From positions 5,146,001-5,210,000 of the forward strand of contig NZ_CP108100.1 in NCBI RefSeq assembly GCF_036195045.1: DNA of 64,000 bases, written 5' to 3'. The position numbers were made by a program, and so were the translations under genes. Positions 1 through 9,847 of this stretch are shown here, piece after piece. Position 1 is the stretch's first letter, and every line of letters starts with the position of its first letter. Under the pieces are notes generated by a model that worked only from the letters and a program-made list of their open reading frames with translations, was not told the origin of the DNA and ran no database searches. The DNA comes from Streptomyces sp. NBC_00236 (GTDB taxonomy: Bacteria > Actinomycetota > Actinomycetes > Streptomycetales > Streptomycetaceae).

Positions 1-96
1 GAGCGCGAGATCGTCGCGCTGACCCTGCCCGACCTGGCGCAGGTCCCGGCCGTGGCGGCCACCCTGGACCAGCTGTCGCTGGCGGCCGCCCGCTGA
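1..96 (+). CDS. C-terminal fragment of an unidentified protein
   Basis: Only the last 31 codons are inside the window, ending with TGA at 94-96. The visible tail is rich in Leu, Ala and Val and shows no motif I recognise. The gene converges on whiD across a short spacer made largely of tandem repeats. I cannot assign a function from this fragment. Confidence 0.6.
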   Translation, partial: EREIVALTLPDLAQVPAVAATLDQLSLAAAR

Positions 97-129
97 GCGG
101 CCGGCCGTGCCGGCCCCTGGAGGCCCGTA

Positions 130-216
130 GCCCGGTCGACCCCTGTGCACCCACGGCCCGGCCGACCCCTGTGCACCCACGGCCCGGCCGACCCCTGTGC
201 ACCCACGGCCCGGCCG
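130..216. repeat. 26-bp tandem repeat, three full copies plus a partial
   Basis: Units begin at 130, 156 and 182, with a truncated fourth from 208. Units 2 and 3 are identical and unit 1 differs by one base (T for C in the GGTCGA segment). Each unit carries the palindrome GTGCAC. The array fills the gap between two convergent genes and has no coding potential that continues a neighbour. A role in termination or pure slippage expansion is possible. Confidence 0.9.
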
Positions 217-257
217 TGATTGAAGAAACGTTTCCGCCTTGATGGGGCGCGGCAGGG

Positions 258-584
258 TCAGCCGTGCCCGGGCGGGAACGAGGGAGCGGCCGCGCTGATC
301 AGCCTGTTGCGGGCCCGGCCCATGAGCTCCTCGCGTTCGTCCTCGGTCAGTCCTCCCCACACCCCGTAGGGCTCGCGTACCGCCAGCGCGTGGGCGGCGC
401 ACTCGGCGCGTACCGGGCAGCGCATGCAGACCTCTTTGGCGGAGGTCTCACGGGCGCTCCGGGCGGCTCCGCGTTCGCCCTCGGGGTGGAAGAACAGGGA
501 GCTGTCGACCCCTCGGCAGGCCGCCAGCAGCTGCCAGTCCCACAGATCGGCGTTGGGTCCGGGAAGGCGGGAGAAATCTGCCAT
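258..584 (-). CDS. whiD: WhiB-family iron-sulfur regulator WhiD
   Basis: A 108-residue WhiB-like protein. The four cluster ligands are C23, C53, C56 and C62 (C-X2-C-X5-C for the last three), followed by the family turn G-V-W-G-G and a basic C-terminal tail. WhiB proteins bind a [4Fe-4S] cluster and regulate transcription together with the principal sigma factor; WhiD is needed for late spore maturation in Streptomyces. The ATG at 584 was chosen because the start MADFSRLPGP matches WhiD as I know it and a GAGGGGAC ribosome site lies just upstream; a longer frame to 746 lacks this. It is divergent from bldM across a 411-bp promoter region, the arrangement seen in S. coelicolor. Confidence 0.95.
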   Translation of the reverse strand: MADFSRLPGPNADLWDWQLLAACRGVDSSLFFHPEGERGAARSARETSAKEVCMRCPVRAECAAHALAVREPYGVWGGLTEDEREELMGRARNRLISAAAPSFPPGHG

Positions 585-653
585 TGCTTGTCCCCTCGAA
601 ACCATGCTGAGTCGGAAACGTCGTGGTCTTCCGTCGTACCGTGCCCATGACCG

Positions 654-678
654 TACATCTACGGTGTTAGTAGATGTA
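654..678. promoter_or_regulatory. 9-bp inverted repeat upstream of whiD
   Basis: Perfect arms TACATCTAC (654-662) and GTAGATGTA (670-678) are separated by 7 bp, about 70 bp upstream of the whiD start and in an unusually A+T-rich patch. The symmetry suggests a dimeric regulator binding at the whiD promoter. No regulator is identified. Confidence 0.6.
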
Positions 679-844
679 AATATGACTGATTGCGAATCTA
701 GCCACAGACACCAGCAAAAGGGAAGAAAACCCGCTAAATGGGGCATAAGTTCACGGGAAGTTTTCGGTTGACGGCTGGACGACCCGTGGCGCTCTCCTCC
801 GTGCTCGGGCCCTCACGTAGAGTGCCGAACCCGGTTGTCCGACC

Positions 845-872
845 CGTAACTCTTTCGAGTGACCATCGTTGA
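845..872 (+). promoter_or_regulatory. bldM P1 promoter, sigma-BldN type
   Basis: CGTAAC at 845-850, 16 bp, then CGTTGA at 867-872. This matches exactly the -35 and -10 consensus known for sigma-BldN targets, and bldM P1 is the classical BldN-dependent promoter. It implies the Bld cascade drives bldM here, with transcription starting about 115 bp before the coding region. Confidence 0.9.
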
Positions 873-882
873 GAGAGCTGAG

Positions 883-931
883 GCGGTTGACGGAGAAAGC
901 GATCGGGCAGATGTCCGAGAGTGTCAACCGC
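883..931. promoter_or_regulatory. inverted repeat in the bldM leader
   Basis: GCGGTTGAC at 883-891 and GTCAACCGC at 923-931 are perfect complements 40 bp apart centre to centre. A further direct copy of CGGTTGACGG lies at 765-774. The element lies between the BldN promoter and the bldM start, so it could be an operator or a second promoter element. Confidence 0.45.
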
Positions 932-995
932 ACAGGTGACGACTTGTAACAGCCTGGAGGCACAAGGTGACGCGCATCAGCTGCGGAGGGCGGTC

Positions 996-1607
996 ATGAC
1001 ATCCGTTCTCGTCTGCGACGATTCCCCGCTTGCCCGAGAAGCGCTCCGTCGCGCGGTCGCGACCGTGCCCGGCGTCGAGCGTGTGACGACGGCGGCCAAC
1101 GGGGAGGAAGTCCTCCGCCGCTGGGGTGCCGACCGTTCGGATCTGATTCTCATGGACGTACGCATGCCCGGTCTGGGAGGTGTGGAGACCGTCCGTCGGC
1201 TGCTCTCCGCCGACCCCGGGGCGCGGATCATCATGCTGACCGTCGCCGAGGACCTGGACGGGGTCGCGCTCGCGGTCGCCGCCGGGGCCCGCGGGTATCT
1301 GCACAAGGACGCCTCCCGGGCGGAGCTCCGGGCGACCGTCACCCAGGCCCTGGCCGATCCGACGTGGCGGCTCGCCCCGCGCCGGCTGCGCTCGGCCGAG
1401 ATGGGTGCGGCGCCCACGCTCACGGCGCGTGAGATCCAGGTCCTCGAAGGAATGAGCCACGGTCGCTCCAACGCGGAGATCGGCCGTGAGCTGTTCCTCT
1501 CCGAGGACACGGTGAAGACGCACGCCAGGCGTCTGTTCAAGAAGCTCGGAGCCTCGGACCGGGCGCACGCGGTGGCACTCGGTTTCCGCTGGGGCCTGGT
1601 CCGCTGA
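996..1607 (+). CDS. bldM: Orphan response regulator BldM
   Basis: A 203-residue protein with an N-terminal receiver domain (acidic D8, D9; phosphoacceptor-position D54 in LILMDVRMPG) and a C-terminal LuxR/NarL helix-turn-helix from about residue 140 (LTAREIQVL, then EDTVKTHARRLFKKLG). BldM activates aerial hypha and sporulation genes, alone or as a heterodimer with WhiI, and is thought to act without phosphorylation. The ATG at 996 has GGAGGG six bases upstream and gives the known length; an upstream in-frame GTG at 921 would add 25 residues outside the receiver fold. No sensor kinase is adjacent. Confidence 0.95.
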   Translation: MTSVLVCDDSPLAREALRRAVATVPGVERVTTAANGEEVLRRWGADRSDLILMDVRMPGLGGVETVRRLLSADPGARIIMLTVAEDLDGVALAVAAGARGYLHKDASRAELRATVTQALADPTWRLAPRRLRSAEMGAAPTLTAREIQVLEGMSHGRSNAEIGRELFLSEDTVKTHARRLFKKLGASDRAHAVALGFRWGLVR

Positions 1608-1839
1608 GGACCGGCCGTGACCGGCCGCCGATCCCATCCCCGTCCGCTCGCGGGCGGACGGGGCGACCCCGCGCGAGCGGTGCGGAGCCGGGTCGTGTCC
1701 GAGGACGCGACCCGCTCGTACGCCGCCCGTGCAGCCCGCCGCCCCGGCGGCATGTGACGCTTCCCGGCCGATGACGCATCCTTGAGGCGTGGAGTTCCTC
1801 GGGAACGATTCGGTCGAGCGGAAGGGGAGGGCGCAGGAC

Positions 1840-2505
1840 ATGACTTCCGGCGCACCCGCTCATAACGCTTCAGTGCACAACTACGGACGCGGTGCCGCGG
1901 ATGACGCGGCGCCGGGGCACCATGGTTCGATGCGCGAGGACGGAACGACGGTGATCGGTGCCCTGGTGCATCGCGCCGTCGAGGGCGACGCGCAGGCCAC
2001 CCATGATCTGCTCGCCCATGTTCACCCCCTCGCGCTGCGCTACTGCCGGTCCCGGCTGAACCGGCTGCCCGGTGATGCCCGTCACTTCGTGGAGGACCTG
2101 GCGCAGGAGGTCTGTGTCGCGGTGCTGATGGCACTGCCGCGGTACAAGGACACCGGCAGGCCCTTCGAAGCCTTCGTCTTCGCCATCGCCGGCCACAAGG
2201 TGGCCGACCTCCAGCGGGCCGCGATGCGGCACCCGGGATCGACCGCGGTGCCCTCCGACGAGATGCCGGAGCGGCCGGACGACTCGCTCGGGCCCGAGGA
2301 GCGGGCGCTCCTCAGCAGCGATGCCGCCTGGGCCAAGAAGCTCCTCGCCAACCTCCCGGAGAACCAGCGCGAGCTGCTGGTCCTGCGGGTCGCCGTCGGG
2401 CTCACCGCCGAGGAGACCGGGCAGATGCTCGGCATGTCACCGGGTGCCGTCCGGGTCGCCCAGCACCGTGCGCTCAGCCGGCTGCGGGCCCTCGCGGAAC
2501 AGTGA
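1840..2505 (+). CDS. sigD: ECF-like RNA polymerase sigma factor (SigD/ShbA type)
   Basis: A 221-residue sigma-70 family protein: region 2 at about residues 50-115 ([33 protein letters not shown]) and region 4 at about 165-220 ([21 protein letters not shown], then [14 protein letters not shown]). The ATG at 1840 follows GAAGGGGAGG and is preferred to the GTG at 1789, which has no ribosome site. Position between bldM and guaB matches M. tuberculosis sigD and, as I recall, the Streptomyces factor ShbA reported in S. griseus to transcribe hrdB; that role is inferred from orthology. No anti-sigma gene is adjacent. Confidence 0.85.
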   Translation: MTSGAPAHNASVHNYGRGAADDAAPGHHGSMREDGTTVIGALVHRAVEGDAQATHDLLAHVHPLALRYCRSRLNRLPGDARHFVEDLAQEVCVAVLMALPRYKDTGRPFEAFVFAIAGHKVADLQRAAMRHPGSTAVPSDEMPERPDDSLGPEERALLSSDAAWAKKLLANLPENQRELLVLRVAVGLTAEETGQMLGMSPGAVRVAQHRALSRLRALAEQ

Positions 2506-2600
2506 AGCGGGACAGCGGTGCCGCGTAGAGGTGCCGTAGGAAGCTACAGAACCTCCAGGTGATCTTGCCCGTGGAATGAGACGCCCCCAGAGGCCGTTAG

Positions 2601-4145
<1,545 letters not shown>

Positions 4146-4158
4146 CGCGACGCGCGAG

Positions 4159-4195
4159 GGAGGGGCGGTCCGGGGGTTCCCGGGACCGCCCCTCC
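4159..4195 (+). terminator. hairpin after guaB
   Basis: The arms 4159-4171 and 4183-4195 pair over 13 bp around an 11-base loop, starting 14 bases after the guaB stop codon. There is no U-tract, as is common for Streptomyces terminators. It may partly separate guaB from guaB3. Confidence 0.65.
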
Positions 4196-4250
4196 GGCAC
4201 GTGTCGGGGATACTGGACAGCGCAGACGTAGAGGGAAAGGCCACACCATC

Positions 4251-5375
4251 GTGACTGAGATCGAGATCGGGCGCGGCAAGCGCGGCCGCCGGGCATACGC
4301 ATTCGACGACATCGCCGTCGTCCCGAGCCGCCGGACCCGTGACCCGAAGGAGGTCTCGATCGCCTGGCAGATCGATGCCTACCGCTTCGAGCTGCCGTTC
4401 CTGGCCGCTCCCATGGACTCCGTCGTCTCCCCGCAGCACGCCATCCGCATCGGCGAGCTCGGCGGCCTCGGGGTGCTGAACCTGGAAGGCCTGTGGACCC
4501 GGCACGCCGACCCGCAGCCGCTCCTCGACGAGATCGCCGAGATGCCGGTCGAGTCCGCGACCCGCCGGCTCCAGGAGATCTACTCCGCCCCCATCCAGGA
4601 GGAGCTGATCGGCCAGCGCATCAAGGAGGTGCGCGACTCCGGTGTCGTCACCGCCGCCGCGCTCTCCCCGCAGCGCACCGCCCAGTTCTCCAAGGCCGTC
4701 GTCGACGCGGGTGTGGACATCTTCGTCATCCGCGGTACGACGGTCTCCGCCGAGCACGTCTCGGGTGCGGCCGAACCGCTCAACCTGAAGCAGTTCATCT
4801 ACGAGCTGGACGTCCCGGTGATCGTCGGCGGCTGCGCCACGTACACCGCGGCCCTGCACCTGATGCGCACGGGCGCGGCCGGTGTCCTCGTCGGCTTCGG
4901 CGGCGGCGCCGCGCACACCACCCGCAACGTCTTCGGCATCCAGGTCCCGATGGCGACCGCGGTCGCCGATGTGGCCGGTGCCCGCCGTGACTACATGGAC
5001 GAGTCCGGCGGCCGGTACGTGCACGTGATCGCGGACGGCGGCGTCGGCTGGTCCGGCGACATCCCGAAGGCCGTCGCCTGTGGCGCGGACGCCGTGATGA
5101 TGGGCTCCCCGCTCGCCCGTGCGACGGACGCGCCGGGCCGCGGCCGCCACTGGGGCATGGAGGCCGTTCACGAGGACGTGCCGCGCGGCAAGCTGGTCGA
5201 CCTCGGCTCCGTCGGGACGACCGAGGAGGTCCTCACCGGTCCTTCGCACACCCCCGACGGTTCGATGAACATCTTCGGCGCCCTGCGCCGGGCGATGGCG
5301 ACGACGGGGTACAGCGACCTCAAGGAGTTCCAGCGCGTCGAGGTGACGGTGGCGGACTCGCAGCACCGCCGCTGA
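4251..5375 (+). CDS. guaB3: GuaB3, IMP dehydrogenase-family protein without CBS domains
   Basis: A 374-residue TIM-barrel protein of the GuaB3 branch. It keeps the IMPDH-type start (AFDDIAVVPSRRTRDP) and the downstream phosphate-binding stretch (VIADGGVGWSGDIPKAVACGADAVMMG) but has no CBS pair. In the catalytic loop the sequence is GGGAAHTTR where true IMPDH has GPGSICTTR, so the nucleophilic Cys position is His. The gene is conserved next to guaB in actinobacteria. Its reaction is not settled for actinobacteria, so I call only the family. It starts at GTG 4251, 105 bp after guaB, and ends before a strong bidirectional hairpin. Confidence 0.9.
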   Translation: MTEIEIGRGKRGRRAYAFDDIAVVPSRRTRDPKEVSIAWQIDAYRFELPFLAAPMDSVVSPQHAIRIGELGGLGVLNLEGLWTRHADPQPLLDEIAEMPVESATRRLQEIYSAPIQEELIGQRIKEVRDSGVVTAAALSPQRTAQFSKAVVDAGVDIFVIRGTTVSAEHVSGAAEPLNLKQFIYELDVPVIVGGCATYTAALHLMRTGAAGVLVGFGGGAAHTTRNVFGIQVPMATAVADVAGARRDYMDESGGRYVHVIADGGVGWSGDIPKAVACGADAVMMGSPLARATDAPGRGRHWGMEAVHEDVPRGKLVDLGSVGTTEEVLTGPSHTPDGSMNIFGALRRAMATTGYSDLKEFQRVEVTVADSQHRR

Positions 5376-5390
5376 GTCCCCGCAGCATGA

Positions 5391-5430
5391 CGGGAGGGCC
5401 CGGACCGCGATCGCGGTCCGGGCCCTCCCG
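5391..5430. terminator. 40-bp perfect palindrome, bidirectional terminator
   Basis: Twenty-base arms meet exactly at 5410/5411 with no mismatch. It sits between convergent guaB3 and a membrane-protein gene, ending 23 bp before the latter's stop. It should terminate transcription from both sides. Confidence 0.9.
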
Positions 5431-5453
5431 TGTGCCGTGCGTGCGGTCCGCGA

Positions 5454-6038
5454 CTAGTCGGACGTCTTGCGGGCCGTGGAGAACGCGACCACGGCGGCGA
5501 CGGCGAAGAAGACGAAGCTGATCGCGTCGGAGTCTTCCTTCCACACCGTGTTCAGGTCGCTGAAGTGGTCGAGGAAGATCTCGGTGACCGAGAGCGGGAG
5601 CTGCTTGCTGATGATGATCGCTTCACCGAGCAGCTGGCCGAAGTAGACACCGACCAGGGCGAGTGCGCCACTGATGACGGGCAGGGCGGGGTTGCGGCCG
5701 CCGAGCTTGCCGGCGGCGAAGCCGACGATGGCGCCGACACCCACGGCCGCGTAGCCGATCTCGTGCTTCGTGGCGCCGATGATCGCACCGTAGATGCCCG
5801 CCGCGACGAGCGCCGCGATGAACGCGACCAGGATGCCCAGGCCCACGTTGTTGCGCGCGGGGGCGACCGGAGCGAACGGTGCACCGCCGCCGAACGGGGC
5901 GCCGACGGGCTGCTGACCCGCGAACGGGTTGCCGGTCGGGGCGCCGGGCTGGGGCTGGCCGGGCTGCGCGGCGTAGGGGTTGCCGGGCTGCGGCTGGCCG
6001 TCGTACGGCTGGTTCGGCGGTGGTACGGGCGTGCTCAT
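5454..6038 (-). CDS. Small proline-rich N-terminus, polytopic membrane protein
   Basis: A 194-residue protein. Residues 1-60 are rich in Pro, Gly and Gln (repeated QPQPG-like units), followed by hydrophobic segments typical of four membrane helices (VGLGILVAFIAALVAAGIYG; AAVGVGAIVGFAAGKLGG; a third around VISGALALVGVYFG; and a C-terminal SFVFFAVAAVVAFST). The start MSTPVPPP at 6038 has a GGGGGAA ribosome site; a longer frame to 6113 does not. I do not recognise a functional family; such proteins are common in Streptomyces and unassigned. It converges on guaB3. Confidence 0.8.
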   Translation of the reverse strand: MSTPVPPPNQPYDGQPQPGNPYAAQPGQPQPGAPTGNPFAGQQPVGAPFGGGAPFAPVAPARNNVGLGILVAFIAALVAAGIYGAIIGATKHEIGYAAVGVGAIVGFAAGKLGGRNPALPVISGALALVGVYFGQLLGEAIIISKQLPLSVTEIFLDHFSDLNTVWKEDSDAISFVFFAVAAVVAFSTARKTSD

Positions 6039-6155
6039 GGTGGGTTCCCCCTGGGACTGTGGCGCACGAGTGTGCGAGGAGTGACGCCGCAGGCTAGCAG
6101 TCGGTTCCGACATTGACCCATCGGAATCCTTGGGGGGACTGAGCGGGGAGTGGTT

Positions 6156-7418
6156 TCAGAGCCGGTGCGCGGCCCCCGCCGGGGTCGCTCCACGGGTGTC
6201 GAGAAGGAGCTGCGCCTTCACCGCGAGGCCCTGGAGGTCGTAGGTGCGGTGGTGCTGGAGCAGCACCGTCAGATCGGCGCTCGATGCGGCTTCGTACAGC
6301 GAATCGGCACGCGGGACCGGGAGTTCGCGTACGCGCCAGTCCAGGACGTGTGGGTCGTGGTAACCGATCTGGGCGCCCATGTCCATCAGCCGGGTGGCGA
6401 TCTCGCGGGCGGGGGAGGCCTCCTGGTCGGCGAGGTCGGGCTTGTAGGTGATGCCCAGGAGGAGGATCCGGGCGCCGCGGACGGATTTCCCGTGCTCGTT
6501 GAGGAGGGTGGCGCAGCGCTGGATCACGTACTGCGGCATCCGGTCGTTGATCTCCTGGGCGAGCGAGACCATCCGCAGCGGGTGACCGGGGGTGCGGCTG
6601 TTGTACGGGAGGTAGCCCGGGTCGACCGGGGCGCCGTGACCGCCGACGCCGGGACCGGGGCGGAAGGGCTGGAAGCCGAAGGGTTTGGTCTCGGCGCACC
6701 GGATGACGTCCCAGAGGTCGACGCCGAGGTCGTGGCAGAGCACGGCCATCTCGTTGACCAGCGCGATGTTGACGTGCCGGAAGTTGGTCTCCAGGACCTT
6801 CGTCATCTCGGCCTCGCGCGGGCCGCGGGCGCGGACGACCTTGTCGGTGAGCCGGCCGTAGAAGGCGGCGGCCGATTCGGTGCAGGCGGGGGTCAGGCCG
6901 CCGATGACCTTGGGGGTGTTGGTGTAGACGTGGGCGCGGTTGCCGGGGTCGAGGCGGCTGGGGGAGTGGGCGAGGTGGAAGTCGCGTCCGCCGCGCAGGC
7001 CCGAGCCGTCTTCGAGGAGGGGGAGCAGGAAGTTCTCCGTGGTCCCCGGGGGAACGGCCGATTCCAGGAGCACGGTGGTGTGCGGGCGCAGCCGGGCGGC
7101 CAGGGCGCGGGCCGCGTCGCCGACGGCGGTGAGGTCGAGGGTGCGGTCGGGGCCCAGGGGGGTGGGGGCGCAGATCACGGCGGTACGGACCCGGCCCAGC
7201 TCGGCCTGGTTGGTGGTGGGGCGGAACCCGCCGGACAGCATCCGGCGGATGTCGGACGCGGTGAGCGATCCCTCGACGGGGGTGCGGCCCGCGGAGAGCT
7301 CGGCGAAGGCCCGGGGGTCGGTGTCGTAGCCGATGGTCTGGATCCCGGCCGAGACGGCGGCTTGGGCGAGGGGCAGGCCGAGGTGACCGAGTCCGATGAC
7401 GGCGAGGTCTGCAGGCAC
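6156..7418 (-). CDS. UDP-sugar dehydrogenase homologue lacking the catalytic cysteine
   Basis: A 420-residue protein of the UDP-glucose/UDP-ManNAc dehydrogenase family: Rossmann motif GLGHLGLP at residues 9-16, central EAEMTKVLETNFRHVNIALVNE, and C-terminal domain GITYKPDLAD. Family members oxidise a sugar-nucleotide alcohol to the acid in two NAD+ steps using a Cys in the motif GGHCxPVDP. Here the motif reads GGHGAPVDP: codon 262 (6633-6635) is GGC, one base from the TGC expected. Two-step oxidation should therefore fail or stop early unless another residue substitutes. The GTG at 7418 was chosen because it starts directly before the Rossmann strand and has GGAAGGA upstream. It is divergent from glpD; no polysaccharide operon surrounds it. 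Confidence 0.85.
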   Translation of the reverse strand: MPADLAVIGLGHLGLPLAQAAVSAGIQTIGYDTDPRAFAELSAGRTPVEGSLTASDIRRMLSGGFRPTTNQAELGRVRTAVICAPTPLGPDRTLDLTAVGDAARALAARLRPHTTVLLESAVPPGTTENFLLPLLEDGSGLRGGRDFHLAHSPSRLDPGNRAHVYTNTPKVIGGLTPACTESAAAFYGRLTDKVVRARGPREAEMTKVLETNFRHVNIALVNEMAVLCHDLGVDLWDVIRCAETKPFGFQPFRPGPGVGGHGAPVDPGYLPYNSRTPGHPLRMVSLAQEINDRMPQYVIQRCATLLNEHGKSVRGARILLLGITYKPDLADQEASPAREIATRLMDMGAQIGYHDPHVLDWRVRELPVPRADSLYEAASSADLTVLLQHHRTYDLQGLAVKAQLLLDTRGATPAGAAHRL

Positions 7419-7660
7419 GTGGGTGGCCGTCCTTCCCTGAGAACCGAGAAAGCGCAACTGCTGGGGACAGTGCAATGTCAGACTAGGCGTAAATATGACC
7501 TATATGTCGCATTGTGTGGTCTCCGTCGTCCGGGTGTTGTCCACAGGCGGTGGCTGAAGTCGCGGAGCGCGGACAGAATCGAGGAGTGGGCACGGGCACC
7601 CGACCCCGCGGTCGGACCGCATCCCCGTGCCGGACCACCCCGATCTACCGGGAGGCAGCA

Positions 7661-9367
7661 GTGAGGACAGCGACACTGGGACCCGCGGAGCGTGCGGCAT
7701 CGCTCGCCGCGATGGCCGAGCGCGAACTGGACGTGCTGGTCGTGGGGGCGGGCGTGGTCGGCGCCGGGACGGCGCTCGACGCGGTGACGAGAGGGCTCTC
7801 GACCGGACTGGTCGAGGCGCGCGACTGGGCGTCCGGCACGTCGAGCAGGTCGAGCAAGCTGATCCACGGCGGGCTGCGCTATCTGGAGATGCTCGACTTC
7901 GCGCTCGTCCGTGAGGCGCTGAAGGAGCGCGGACTGCTCCTGGAGCGTCTCGCCCCGCACCTGGTGAAGCCGGTGCCGTTCCTCTACCCCTTGCAGCACA
8001 AGGGCTGGGAGCGGCTGTACGCCGGTTCCGGCGTCGCGCTGTACGACGCGATGTCGGTGTCCTCCGGGCACGGCCGCGGGCTGCCCGTGCACCGGCACCT
8101 CTCCCGCCGCCAGGCGCTGCGGGTCGCACCGGCGCTCAAGCGGGACGCCCTGGTGGGGGCCCTTCAGTACTACGACGCCCAGATGGACGATGCCCGCTAT
8201 GTGGCGACGCTGGTGCGCACCGCCGCCGGATACGGCGCGCACGTGGCGAACCAGGCGCGGGTGGTCGGCTTCCTCCGGGAGGGCGAGCGGGTCGTCGGCG
8301 CCCGGGTGGCGGACGTCGAGGCGGGCGGCGAGTACGAGGTCAGGGCCAAACAGGTGGTCAACGCCACCGGCGTCTGGACGGATGACACCCAGGCGCTGAT
8401 CGGCGAGCGCGGCCAGTTCCATGTGCGGGCCTCCAAGGGCATCCATCTGGTCGTCCCCAAGGACCGCATCCACTCCTCCACGGGCCTGATCCTGCGGACG
8501 GAGAAGTCCGTGCTCTTCGTCATCCCGTGGGGACGGCACTGGATCGTCGGGACCACGGACACCGACTGGGACCTGGACAAGGCCCATCCGGCCGCCTCCA
8601 GCGCGGACATCGACTATCTGCTCGAACACGTCAACTCGGTCCTGGCCACGCCGCTGACCAGGGACGACGTCCAGGGCGTCTACGCGGGGCTGCGGCCGCT
8701 GCTGGCCGGCGAGTCGGACGCGACCAGCAAACTGTCGCGCGAGCACACGGTGGCGCACCCGCTGCCGGGCCTCGTCGTCGTCGCGGGAGGCAAGTACACG
8801 ACGTACCGGGTGATGGCCAAGGACGCCGTGGACGAGGCGGTGCACGGCCTCGACCAGCGGGTCGCGGAGTGCGTCACCGAGGACATCCCGCTGCTGGGCG
8901 CCGAGGGCTACCGCGCCCTGTGGAACGCCCGGGCCAGGATCGCCGCCCGCACCGGCCTCCATGTCGCCCGGGTGGAGCACCTGCTGAACCGGTACGGCTC
9001 CATGACCGAGGAGATCCTGGAGCTGATCGTCGCCGACCCGGTGATGGGTGAACCGCTGCCGGCCGCCGACGACTACCTGAAGGCCGAGATCGTGTACGCG
9101 GCCTCGCACGAGGGGGCCCGCCACCTCGACGACGTACTGACCCGGCGCACCCGGATCTCCATCGAGACCTTCGACCGCGGCACGCGCTCCGCGCGGTTGT
9201 GCGCGGAGCTGATGGCGCGGGTGCTCGGCTGGGACCAGGGCCGGATCGAGCGTGAGGTCGCGCACTACGAGAAGCGGGTGGAGGCGGAACGGGAGTCGCA
9301 GCGCCAGCCCGACGACCTGACGGCGGACGCGGCGCGGCTGGGAGCGCCGGACATCGTCCCCATCTAG
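7661..9367 (+). CDS. glpD: Aerobic glycerol-3-phosphate dehydrogenase
   Basis: A 568-residue FAD enzyme that oxidises sn-glycerol 3-phosphate to dihydroxyacetone phosphate and passes electrons to quinone at the membrane. FAD motif GAGVVGAG lies at residues 29-36; SSRSSKLIHGGLRYLE and VVNATGVWTDD are family signatures; the C-terminal helical domain is present. GTG 7661 has GGAGG at 7651-7655 and is preferred to an earlier in-frame start at 7514 that would add 49 low-complexity residues. The promoter region shared with the upstream divergent gene contains an A+T-rich patch at about 7490-7515. No glpF or glpK is adjacent. Confidence 0.93.
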   Translation: MRTATLGPAERAASLAAMAERELDVLVVGAGVVGAGTALDAVTRGLSTGLVEARDWASGTSSRSSKLIHGGLRYLEMLDFALVREALKERGLLLERLAPHLVKPVPFLYPLQHKGWERLYAGSGVALYDAMSVSSGHGRGLPVHRHLSRRQALRVAPALKRDALVGALQYYDAQMDDARYVATLVRTAAGYGAHVANQARVVGFLREGERVVGARVADVEAGGEYEVRAKQVVNATGVWTDDTQALIGERGQFHVRASKGIHLVVPKDRIHSSTGLILRTEKSVLFVIPWGRHWIVGTTDTDWDLDKAHPAASSADIDYLLEHVNSVLATPLTRDDVQGVYAGLRPLLAGESDATSKLSREHTVAHPLPGLVVVAGGKYTTYRVMAKDAVDEAVHGLDQRVAECVTEDIPLLGAEGYRALWNARARIAARTGLHVARVEHLLNRYGSMTEEILELIVADPVMGEPLPAADDYLKAEIVYAASHEGARHLDDVLTRRTRISIETFDRGTRSARLCAELMARVLGWDQGRIEREVAHYEKRVEAERESQRQPDDLTADAARLGAPDIVPI

Positions 9368-9847
9368 GACAGCGTCCCGGCCTGCCACCGGGTCCGCCGG
9401 CCTGCCCGACGGCCTGCCCCAGCGCCCCGCCCACCGGCCGTTCTCCGCCGGACGGGGCGGCGGCGCGAGCGCGCGGGGGAACTCCGGCGTGCGCAGCGCG
9501 GGTTCGTGTGGGGCGGCGGGCCGTGAGGGGCGGCGGGGCAGGGAGCGCGCGCCTGGGGGCGGTGCGTCACTCCGGCCCGGGAATACGGTGGTTCGGAGCG
9601 TCGCTCCGGACGACGGGCCGTGGTAGGCAGGAGGGTGCCTGCGGCGGGATGTGGTTCGCTGGGCGGAGCAGAGGCGGAGCAGGGCAGGGGGCCGCGGTCG
9701 TGGCGGGGCAGCGCCGCGGGTACGGGCCCGGCCGGAAATCCCTTCCGTCGGCCACTTATGACGGTCCCCGGACCCGGCACCAGGACCGGTCCCGGGGTGA
9801 GGGACAATGAACGCTCTGCCAGGGCGGGTTGATCGCAGAGGGGACGC
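9368..9847. other. 480-bp non-coding stretch before kinase 1
   Basis: I see no convincing gene here; open frames on both strands are high-G+C shadows without ribosome sites. Small hairpins occur, such as the 7-bp arms at 9594-9608. A TTATGA patch at about 9756 could belong to the promoter of the following kinase gene. Confidence 0.5.

Noticed and set aside
921..995. Upstream extension of BldM from GTG 921
   Set aside because: The extra 25 residues precede a good ribosome site and the known BldM start, and overlap the leader inverted repeat.
7490..7515. Possible GlpR-type operator in the A+T-rich patch before glpD
   Set aside because: Only partial symmetry (ATATGACCTATATGTC); I could not define convincing arms.
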